Source: Gammaproteobacteria bacterium (GTDB lineage Bacteria; Pseudomonadota; Gammaproteobacteria; Chromatiales; Chromatiaceae). Taken from it: a DNA stretch of 7,179 nt. Where the stretch lies: positions 1 through 7,179 of the forward strand of contig JAGVUH010000224.1 of the NCBI GenBank assembly GCA_019136395.1. The letters are read 5' to 3'. The notes under the pieces are model-generated. The model worked only from the letters and a program-made list of their open reading frames with translations, searched no databases and had not been told where the DNA came from. The translations under genes were made by a program, and so were the position numbers. Below are positions 1 to 4,957 of the stretch, piece after piece (within the stretch, counting starts at the first letter, position 1; each line of letters opens with the position of its first letter).

Positions 1-2
1 CC

Positions 3-272
3 GCGGGCCAGGCGCGGATCGGGGTCCTCGATCGGGGGCCGGGGATCCCGCCTGACCAGGTCGAGGCCATGTTCCAGCCCTTCCAGCGGGGGGAGACCTC
101 GCGCAGCCCCCTCACCGGCGGCGCCGGCCTGGGGCTCGCCATCGTGCGCCAACTGGCGGAAACACATGGCTGGCAAGTCCAACTCCAGACGCGCGAGAAT
201 GGTGGCCTAGCGGCCTGGCTCATCCTCGCTCCGCCCCCGCTCGCCGTGGCGTTGCCTGCTGACGGGTCCTGA
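3..272 (+). CDS. Sensor histidine kinase, C-terminal ATP-binding end (partial)
   Basis: This is the last 89 codons of a two-component sensor kinase whose start lies before the window. The reading frame is open from base 3. The sequence shows the HATPase_c signature: a G1 box VLDRGPGIP (bases ~24-50), an F-box-like FQPFQRG, and a G2 box GAGLGLAIV, followed by the usual final strands ending in GGLAAWLIL. The order and spacing match EnvZ-type (OmpR-family partner) kinases, where the same motifs read GPGIP, FQPFxRG and GTGLGLAIV. This domain binds ATP and phosphorylates the conserved histidine, which is outside the window. The final ~15 residues are proline/alanine-rich and uninformative. The stimulus and partner regulator cannot be told from here. 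The metal transporter 194 bases downstream is on the same strand, but the long structured spacer argues against simple co-transcription. Confidence 0.9.
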   Translation, partial: AGQARIGVLDRGPGIPPDQVEAMFQPFQRGETSRSPLTGGAGLGLAIVRQLAETHGWQVQLQTRENGGLAAWLILAPPPLAVALPADGS

Positions 273-281
273 TATCGCTGG

Positions 282-298
282 CTAGGTCACCAACCTAG
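282..298. repeat. Inverted repeat CTAGGT-N5-ACCTAG
   Basis: A perfect 6-bp inverted repeat with a 5-base centre (CACCA) lies 10 bases after the kinase stop codon. Its size and symmetry suit either an operator for a dimeric regulator or a small hairpin. There is no T-tract after it, so it is not a canonical intrinsic terminator. Confidence 0.4.
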
Positions 299-305
299 TA
301 GACCG

Positions 306-336
306 TTCCGCCAATCCGCTTTTACCTAAGGCGGAA
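306..336. repeat. Inverted repeat TTCCGCC-N17-GGCGGAA
   Basis: A perfect 7-bp inverted repeat (306-312 with 330-336) encloses a 17-base loop. A partly competing pairing exists inside it (CCGC at 316-319 with GCGG at 331-334), so alternative RNA folds are possible. It overlaps the tentative -35 element, so regulator binding here could plausibly affect transcription. Confidence 0.4.
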
Positions 337-352
337 ATTAGCATTTATAAAC

Positions 353-374
353 AATGCCTTATTTTAAAGGCATT
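353..374. repeat. Hairpin AATGCCTT-N6-AAGGCATT
   Basis: A perfect 8-bp stem (353-360 with 367-374) has a 6-base A/T loop, immediately followed by the palindrome CCTATAGG. It lies just downstream of the tentative TATAAA box, so it would sit at the transcript start or in the 5' leader of the transporter mRNA. Confidence 0.5.
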
Positions 375-384
375 CCTATAGGTA

Positions 385-418
385 GTGGTGAAACTGCTAG
401 CAATGATTTCATCACCAC
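385..418. repeat. Inverted repeat GTGGTGA-N20-TCACCAC
   Basis: A perfect 7-bp inverted repeat (385-391 with 412-418) has an inner alternative pairing of TGAAA (389-393) with TTTCA (407-411) and the palindrome TGCTAGCA (395-402) at its centre. It ends about 48 bases before the transporter start codon and could be part of the leader RNA or an operator. Confidence 0.35.
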
Positions 419-466
419 CACCGCCACTTCAATCTGACCCTATACGGCAACTTCGGGCACCAATCC

Positions 467-1366
467 ATGACCCAACCTGACCTCCGTCGCTTTGCCTGGC
501 TCTCGATCGCCGCGGCCCTGGCGACCATCCTGCTCAAGACCTGGGCCTGGTGGCTCACGGGTTCCGTCGGCCTCCTGTCCGACGCCCTGGAATCCCTGGT
601 CAACCTGGCCGGTGCCCTCATGGCCCTGTGGATGCTGACCATCGCCGCCCAGCCGGCGGACGAGGAGCATCTCTATGGTCACGGCAAGGCGGAGTATTTC
701 TCCAGCGGCTTCGAGGGCTTTCTCATCCTGGCCGCGGCGGCGGCTATCGGCTGGGCCGCCGTGGATCGGCTTCTGCACCCCCAGCCCCTGGTACAACTGG
801 ATCTGGGCCTGGCCATCTCGGTGGTGGCCTCGGTCATCAATCTGCTCACCGCCTTGGTCCTGATCCGCGCCGGGCGGGAGCACCGCTCCATCACCCTGGA
901 GGCCGATGCTCATCACCTCCTCACCGATGTCTGGACCTCCGTGGGGGTCATCCTTGGGGTTAGCGCGGTGTGGGCGACGGGCTGGCTCTGGCTGGACCCG
1001 GTCCTGGCCCTGCTGGTGGCGGCGAATATCGTCTGGACCGGTTATCGGCTGGTCATCCGTTCCGCGGCCGGGCTCATGGACACGGCCCTACCCGCCGAGC
1101 AGCAGGCGGCAATCGACGAGGTGCTGGAGAAACACCGTGGCGCGGGCATCGAGTTTCACGCCCTCTGGAGCCGCCAGGCCGGGGCGCGGTCATTCGTCTC
1201 CTTCCACGTCCTGGTGCCTGGTCGCTGGACGGTCCAGCAAGGGCATGATCTGGTGGAGGGGATCGAGTGTGAATTGCGCGCCCGCCTGCCCCATGTCCAC
1301 GTCCTCACGCACCTGGAGCCGATCGAGGATCCCCTCTCCCATCAGGACCAGGATCTCGATCGTTAG
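467..1366 (+). CDS. Cation diffusion facilitator (CDF) family metal efflux transporter
   Basis: A 299-aa inner-membrane metal/proton antiporter expected to export divalent cations such as Zn, Fe, Cd or Mn. The length and layout match E. coli FieF/YiiP (300 aa): about six membrane helices in residues ~10-205, then a cytoplasmic ferredoxin-like domain. Recognisable sites by comparison with YiiP are: the TM2 site SDALESLVN, with E42 and N46 where YiiP has two aspartates; the TM5 site with H150 and D154; the loop site D65/H68/H72 in the hallmark YGHGKAEY; and C-terminal site residues H231, H247, H260, H282 and E284. The ATG at 467 is chosen because translation upstream meets a stop at 404 with no ATG or GTG between. 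No good Shine-Dalgarno is visible. The next gene follows after 34 bases on the same strand, so the two are probably co-transcribed. The exact metal cannot be told from sequence. The gene is intact and its codon use is high-GC like the surrounding core. Confidence 0.93.
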   Translation: MTQPDLRRFAWLSIAAALATILLKTWAWWLTGSVGLLSDALESLVNLAGALMALWMLTIAAQPADEEHLYGHGKAEYFSSGFEGFLILAAAAAIGWAAVDRLLHPQPLVQLDLGLAISVVASVINLLTALVLIRAGREHRSITLEADAHHLLTDVWTSVGVILGVSAVWATGWLWLDPVLALLVAANIVWTGYRLVIRSAAGLMDTALPAEQQAAIDEVLEKHRGAGIEFHALWSRQAGARSFVSFHVLVPGRWTVQQGHDLVEGIECELRARLPHVHVLTHLEPIEDPLSHQDQDLDR

Positions 1367-1400
1367 GCAGCAGTTGATTTCGGCCTGCTCCGCGGTCGCC

Positions 1401-3320
1401 ATGCAACCGGATGCCTTGCCACCCCTCACGGCTGACCGGCCTGATGGCCTGGTCGATCGTTGGCTGGCTGGCGACCGCCGGGTGCTGTTGTTTGGCCCCT
1501 CGGGGAGCGGCAAGACCACCCTGGTCCAGGCCTTGGCCAGGGAGTTGGCGCGCCGGGACGCTAGAGGGCAGCGGCCGGTCTGGTATCTGGGCGCCGATCC
1601 CGGCTTGCCCCTCATTGGCGTCCCCGGTTGCGTCTCCCTGGCCCGCTGGCGGGAGAGTGCCTGGCGGATCGAGGACCTGGCGGCCCTCTGTACCCTGGAT
1701 GCCGCCCGCTTTCGCCTGCCCCTGGTGGCGGCGGTCGCCGGGTTTGCGTCCCGGGTCGGGGAGGGCGTGCTGCTGGTCGATACCCCCGGGGTGGTCAAGG
1801 GGGTGGCCGCCGCCGAACTCCTGACGGCGCTGGTCCCGGCCGCCGGTATCGATCTGGTATTGAGCCTGACTGCGGATGCATGTGTCGATCTGGCACTGAC
1901 CCCGGCCAGCGCGGTACCGCCCCTGGACCGAGAGCTTAGCGCCCTGTCCGTCCCCGTGGCCCTGGTCGCCACCAGCCTCCAGGCCCGCCGGCCCTCGCCC
2001 CAGCAGCGTGCCCGCCAGCGCACCTGCCTCTGGGATGCCTATCTCGGCGCCAGCACCGAACGGACCCTGAACCTGTCCGATCTGCGCCTGCTCGGCACGC
2101 CGCCGCGCCTGGCCGCCGAGGCCTGGCTGGGCAAGCAGGTCGCCTTTCTCGATGGCGACCGGACCTTCAGCCTGGGGGAGGTACTGGGACTGGACGCCGG
2201 TCGGTTACGGATACGTCTGCCCCCGGGTGCGGTTACCTCCGGCACCCTGCTGGTGCGCGATGCCGGGCGGGATGCGGCGGGCCTGCTGCGCAGCGTCAAA
2301 CCCTTTGCCACCGAACTGGTGCATTACCTGCCGCCAACCGATGTGCTGCCCGATGCCACGTCCGCCGCCGCCGCTACCGGGCCGCGCCCCCTGGTGCAGG
2401 TCGGTACCGCGACAGCCGCCCTGGTGAATGGCATCCTCGGCGATCCCCTGCTGCACCTGCGGCTACGCCATCAGCGCCGCAGCCTGCTCTTCGACCTGGG
2501 GGAGGGCGGACGGCTGCCGACGCGCATTGCCCATCAGGTGACCCATGTCTTCATCAGCCATGCCCATGCCGACCACATCGGTGGCTTTCCCTGGCTCTTG
2601 CGTGCCCGCATCGGTGAGGAAGGGGTCTGCCACCTCTTCGGACCCCCCGGACTCATCGACCATTGCCGCGGCTTCATCGCCGGGTTCCTCTGGGATCGCA
2701 TCGGGGAGCGCGGCCCGGTCTTTGCGGTGACCGAGGTGCGGGGTGAGCGGCTGGTGACCGCGCGCCTGCGCACCGGGTCCACCGCCCCCGCTGAACCTTG
2801 TCAGGAGGCTGACCTTCGCGAGGGCATCCTGCTGGAGGAGCACGGCTTTCGGGTGCGTTGCGCCCAGCTCGATCATGGCACCCCGGTCCTGGCCTTCGCC
2901 TTTGAGCCCAGCCTGCGGATCAACATCCGCCCGGAGGCTTTGGCGGCGGCGGGGCTGGCGCCGGGTCCCTGGCTGACGGGGCTGAAACAGGCCATCCTCA
3001 AAGCCCAGTTCGAGTCACTGCTCACCTTGCCGGACGGTAACCGGCGACGGGTGGCCGAGCTGATGGCGGAGCTGACGCTGGTTCAGCCGGGAGAGTCGCT
3101 GGTGTACGCCACCGACCTCGGCGACACCCCGGAGAACCGGGAGCGGCTGATCGCCCTGGCCGCTGGCGCCCACACCCTGGTCTGCGAGGCGACCTTCCTG
3201 ACCAGCGACCGCCCCCAGGCGGAGCGCACTCGCCGCGGCCTGCCCGCAGACGGTCATCCCCCGGCAGGGCGAGGCGGTGGAAGATTGAGGCCAAGGCCCC
3301 TTAAAACGAAGTCAAGCTAA
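1401..3320 (+). CDS. Fusion of Clp1/Grc3-type polynucleotide kinase and RNase Z-type metallo-beta-lactamase, 3' end damaged
   Basis: A 639-aa protein with two enzyme modules. Residues ~20-330 resemble Clp1/Grc3 RNA 5'-OH kinases: Walker A GPSGSGKTT (32-40), the WYLGADPGLP strand with D66, PGCVSL (75-80), a Walker B-like VLLVDTPG (123-130), then the family's all-beta C-terminal part (WLGKQVAFLD, SLGEVLGLD, LLVRDAGRD). Residues ~350-615 resemble tRNase Z: HAHADH (387-392), the LDHGTP histidine H492, the helical stretch PEALAAAGLAPGPWLTGLK, YATDLGDT (D572/D575), and CEATFL. Together they suggest RNA-end processing, with the nuclease making 5'-phosphate ends and the kinase phosphorylating 5'-OH ends. 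RNase Z proteins continue after CEATFL with a helix and a final H-[FI]-S-x-R-[YF] metal ligand; here that block is absent, and the last ~25 residues are arginine/glycine-rich out-of-frame sequence. The 3' end therefore seems deleted and frameshifted, and nuclease activity is doubtful. The ATG at 1401 gives the normal domain start; the frame is open further upstream, but that part overlaps the transporter gene. Confidence 0.8.
   Translation: MQPDALPPLTADRPDGLVDRWLAGDRRVLLFGPSGSGKTTLVQALARELARRDARGQRPVWYLGADPGLPLIGVPGCVSLARWRESAWRIEDLAALCTLDAARFRLPLVAAVAGFASRVGEGVLLVDTPGVVKGVAAAELLTALVPAAGIDLVLSLTADACVDLALTPASAVPPLDRELSALSVPVALVATSLQARRPSPQQRARQRTCLWDAYLGASTERTLNLSDLRLLGTPPRLAAEAWLGKQVAFLDGDRTFSLGEVLGLDAGRLRIRLPPGAVTSGTLLVRDAGRDAAGLLRSVKPFATELVHYLPPTDVLPDATSAAAATGPRPLVQVGTATAALVNGILGDPLLHLRLRHQRRSLLFDLGEGGRLPTRIAHQVTHVFISHAHADHIGGFPWLLRARIGEEGVCHLFGPPGLIDHCRGFIAGFLWDRIGERGPVFAVTEVRGERLVTARLRTGSTAPAEPCQEADLREGILLEEHGFRVRCAQLDHGTPVLAFAFEPSLRINIRPEALAAAGLAPGPWLTGLKQAILKAQFESLLTLPDGNRRRVAELMAELTLVQPGESLVYATDLGDTPENRERLIALAAGAHTLVCEATFLTSDRPQAERTRRGLPADGHPPAGRGGGRLRPRPLKTKSS
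3229..3288 (+). pseudogene. Out-of-frame remnant of the normal RNase Z-like C-terminus
   Basis: Read one base later than the fusion gene's frame, these bases encode LAAACPQTVIPRQGEAVED followed by TGA at 3286-3288. This resembles the usual last strand of RNase Z proteins, where a phrase like 'A..FPNT.VA.DG' closes the chain. The fusion frame instead runs on through R/G-rich residues to TAA at 3318. I infer that the original gene ended at 3288. Restoring the frame requires missing DNA of length 3n+2, roughly 30-35 codons by comparison with RNase Z, lost near 3225-3235. An assembly or sequencing artefact would look the same. Confidence 0.6.
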
Positions 3321-3321
3321 T

Positions 3322-3326
3322 AGAGG
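3322..3326 (+). promoter_or_regulatory. Shine-Dalgarno for the antitoxin-like gene
   Basis: AGAGG lies 8 bases before the ATG at 3335 and supports that start. It falls just after the stop of the fusion gene, so the small gene has its own ribosome binding site. Confidence 0.55.
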
Positions 3327-3334
3327 TCTCTCGT

Positions 3335-3538
3335 ATGAAAGCAGTTGAAGAAATCAAGACGGAAATTGAAGCACTTCCTCATCACGATTACATGAAACCG
3401 CCCTTGCATTGGTTCGTAGAGCATGATTGGGTTGTATGGGATGAAGAAATAGAAAGAGATTCTGCCGATGGAAAACTAGATTTTTTAATAGTGAAGGCGT
3501 TTGAAGAAAAAGCGAAAGGAAGACTCGTTCCACTCTAG
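3335..3538 (+). CDS. Small antitoxin-like protein of a RelE/ParE-type toxin-antitoxin pair
   Basis: A 67-aa acidic protein. It follows the pattern of a widespread small antitoxin family found beside RelE/ParE toxins: an N-terminal helix (VEEIKTEIEALP), an aromatic WFVEHDW segment, then WDEEIERDSADGKLDFL and a charged tail ending in G-x-L-x-x-L. Antitoxins of this kind bind and neutralise their cognate mRNA-cleaving or gyrase-poisoning toxin and often repress their own operon. The start is supported by AGAGG upstream. The stop TAG overlaps by one base the GTG of a toxin-like reading frame that dies after 11 codons, so this seems to be an orphan antitoxin. Codon use is much more A/T-rich than the core genes on either side, which suggests acquisition by transfer. 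The assignment is from remembered family pattern, not a search. Confidence 0.7.
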   Translation: MKAVEEIKTEIEALPHHDYMKPPLHWFVEHDWVVWDEEIERDSADGKLDFLIVKAFEEKAKGRLVPL

Positions 3539-3573
3539 TGCACAAGGCTACGGGAAGATTCTGGAATTACTAA
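3538..3573 (+). pseudogene. Relic of a RelE/ParE-type toxin gene (first 11 codons)
   Basis: The frame opens with GTG at 3538, overlapping the antitoxin's TAG by one base, and encodes VHKATGRFWNY before TAA at 3571-3573. The toxins paired with this antitoxin family typically begin with a phrase like 'H.TT..FW..Y..LP', and the TGRFWNY match plus the one-base overlap is what an intact pair would show. Beyond the stop, no frame up to 3640 continues with a recognisable toxin. The rest appears deleted or decayed beyond recognition. The stretch is short, so chance similarity cannot be excluded. Confidence 0.5.
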
Positions 3574-3642
3574 TTCTGTTGTGTCTGATTGGCATATGTC
3601 GTTGACCTGATTTCGCTTTACTGAAAAGCAAAGTTATCAAAT

Positions 3643-4842
3643 ATGTATAAGAAAGTTGAATTTTCACGGGAGGAGCTTTTCAAGAAAGTCTGGGAAACTC
3701 CAATTATGCGTCTCGCCCAAACGATAGGTGTATCAGATGTCGCTTTAGCAAAAGCTTGCCGCCGCGCTGGGATTCCGCTACCTGGGCGGGGATACTGGGC
3801 CAAGGACGAGCGCCATCGGCCCCCAATGCCCCCCCTGCCGCAGATCAAGGACTCCTACTACAGTGTGGTGAGCTTCCAGGTATTGGACCCTGAGCGTTGG
3901 CGTCCAGCCAAGTGTGCGGTTGGCCAGGAAGTTCCCATAACTGTCCCCAAGACGCTTGAAACACCTCATCCACTCGTTGCCAAGTTGTTACAGGAAGCAA
4001 AAAAGGCGAAGACTGTAGACGGTCTGCTACAGATGGATCGAACAAAGGCGATGAATGTGCGCATTTCGCTTGATATGTTGGACCGAACGTCCCGTCTTTT
4101 GGATGCCCTGATCATGGCGTCCGAGGCCAAGGGTTATGCCTGGCAGGTCACAGCGGATGGAAACACCACCGTCACTGCGGACGGAGAGACGATGAAGGTG
4201 TTGATAAAGGAGCGGTTGACCAAACGAGAACTTCCCCCACCACAAGAATTGAAGCAGAGTCCCGGAAGTACCTGGAACCCAAATTTAGAATTTTTGCTCC
4301 ATCCGCGTTACGAGTGGGTCTCCACAGGCGATTTGAGCTTTCAGATCGACGAGCACTTCTCGGTAACTGCCAGAAAGAACTGGAATGATACGCGTCGCAC
4401 GCGTCTTGAAGACAAACTCCACGAAATTCTTGGCGGCTTCGTGGTTGTCTCGGCTGCCATAAAAGCTGACAGGGAGGAGCGAGAAGCCAATAGGCTCAGG
4501 AGGGAGGAAGAGGAGCGACAGCGGCGCTCCCAAGCTCGGCAGGCCGAAGAGCAGCGTCGTCTTCGACACGAACTGGTTAAGACCACTGAGCGATGGGAGA
4601 ATGCCTGCCGAATTCGAGCCTTTTGTGAGGCTGTAGCTAAGCAAGTGGAGGATCTCACACCGACCGAACGCGCTGCCGCGACTGCGTGGTTGGAATGGGC
4701 TCATGAACAGGCCGATGGACTTGATCCCTTGTGCGGAGATTTAGCGAAGCTATTCAGTCTGCGGATTTATGTCGAGGAGTGGTTTTCGGGTTATTACCCC
4801 CAGCAAACGGGTGAAATAGATTGGTGGTCGAATAAGGATTAA
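3643..4842 (+). CDS. HTH- and coiled-coil-containing protein of unknown function
   Basis: A 399-aa, probably cytoplasmic protein with no signal peptide or membrane segment. Residues ~8-52 (SREELFKKVWETPIMRLAQ, then IGVSDVALAKACRRAGIPLP, then GRGYWAK) look like a helix-turn-helix. The pattern 'SR.EL...VW..P...LA...G.SD..LAK.CR...IP.P.RGYWAK' recurs, as I recall, in hypothetical proteins from accessory regions of many proteobacteria. Residues ~100-270 are a mixed alpha/beta middle with no motif I recognise. Residues ~272-320 are a highly charged Glu/Arg-rich stretch likely to form a coiled coil. The end has aromatic residues (EEWFSGYYP, IDWWSNKD). The ATG at 3643 is used because it gives the complete N-terminal motif; no strong Shine-Dalgarno is seen. 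Composition is less GC-rich than the flanking core genes, consistent with transfer. It could be a DNA-binding accessory or defence-related protein, but no function should be assigned. Confidence 0.8.
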   Translation: MYKKVEFSREELFKKVWETPIMRLAQTIGVSDVALAKACRRAGIPLPGRGYWAKDERHRPPMPPLPQIKDSYYSVVSFQVLDPERWRPAKCAVGQEVPITVPKTLETPHPLVAKLLQEAKKAKTVDGLLQMDRTKAMNVRISLDMLDRTSRLLDALIMASEAKGYAWQVTADGNTTVTADGETMKVLIKERLTKRELPPPQELKQSPGSTWNPNLEFLLHPRYEWVSTGDLSFQIDEHFSVTARKNWNDTRRTRLEDKLHEILGGFVVVSAAIKADREEREANRLRREEEERQRRSQARQAEEQRRLRHELVKTTERWENACRIRAFCEAVAKQVEDLTPTERAAATAWLEWAHEQADGLDPLCGDLAKLFSLRIYVEEWFSGYYPQQTGEIDWWSNKD

Positions 4843-4856
4843 ACGATTAGGCCCGC

Positions 4857-4869
4857 CGGATAGTATCCG
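4857..4869. repeat. Small hairpin CGGAT-AGT-ATCCG
   Basis: A 5-bp perfect stem with a 3-base loop lies 15 bases after the stop of the unknown gene. It is followed by a mildly T-rich stretch (CTATTTTGTCTT, 4874-4885). It could be a weak terminator for the plus-strand gene, but the stem is short and the T-tract does not follow directly. Confidence 0.25.
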
Positions 4870-4886
4870 AGAGCTATTTTGTCTTG

Positions 4887-4935
4887 GCTCGGCCTATCAT
4901 GCCTGGCCGCCAAGGCCAGGCTGATCAGGCCGAGC
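4887..4935. terminator. Long hairpin between convergent genes, probable bidirectional terminator
   Basis: A 21-bp stem made of three perfect blocks: 4887-4895 with 4927-4935 (GCTCGGCCT/AGGCCGAGC), 4896-4899 with 4922-4925 (ATCA/TGAT), and 4901-4908 with 4914-4921 (GCCTGGCC/GGCCAGGC). Single-base bulges lie at 4900 and 4926, and the loop is GCCAA. It sits 23 bases beyond the acnB stop and 44 bases beyond the stop of the plus-strand gene, exactly where transcripts converge. No U-tract follows on either strand, so it may act mainly by stabilising 3' ends or with Rho. Confidence 0.6.
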
Positions 4936-4957
4936 TGGAGGGGTGAGGGAAGGAAAA

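Larger units (their letters stand above)
273..466 (+). promoter_or_regulatory. Structured A/T-rich intergenic region upstream of the CDF transporter
   Basis: This 194-base gap is noticeably richer in A/T than both neighbours and has no convincing ORF. It contains four separate inverted repeats: 282-298, 306-336, 353-374 and 385-418. It also has two short palindromes, CCTATAGG at 375-382 and TGCTAGCA at 395-402. A weak sigma70-like pair, TTTACC (321-326) and TATAAA (346-351), has a 19-base spacer and could drive the transporter gene; this is tentative. The region is the natural place for transcription control of the metal exporter, but no known metal-regulator box was recognised. Confidence 0.4.

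Noticed and set aside
273..466. A known metal riboswitch (yybP-ykoY Mn or NiCo type) ahead of the transporter
   Set aside because: I could not find the conserved core sequences of those classes; only generic inverted repeats are present.
440..916. A 158-aa minus-strand open frame opposite the transporter
   Set aside because: Gly/Gln/Asp-rich low-complexity product caused by GC-rich codon shadowing of a clear CDF gene.
906..1400. Long upstream extension of the kinase-RNase Z frame back to an ATG at 906
   Set aside because: It overlaps the transporter gene in another frame and translates to Arg/Ser/Trp-rich nonsense. The Clp1-like domain starts naturally after the ATG at 1401.
1190..2023. A 277-aa minus-strand open frame opposite the kinase domain
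   Set aside because: The translation is Arg/Ala/Ser-rich without motifs, and the plus strand has clear kinase motifs.
3290..4917. Shared 9-mer GCCAAGGCC at 3290-3298 and 4909-4917 as target-site repeats of the A/T-rich insert
   Set aside because: The word is short, GC-rich and nearly self-complementary. The right copy is part of the terminator-like hairpin, so chance is the simpler explanation.
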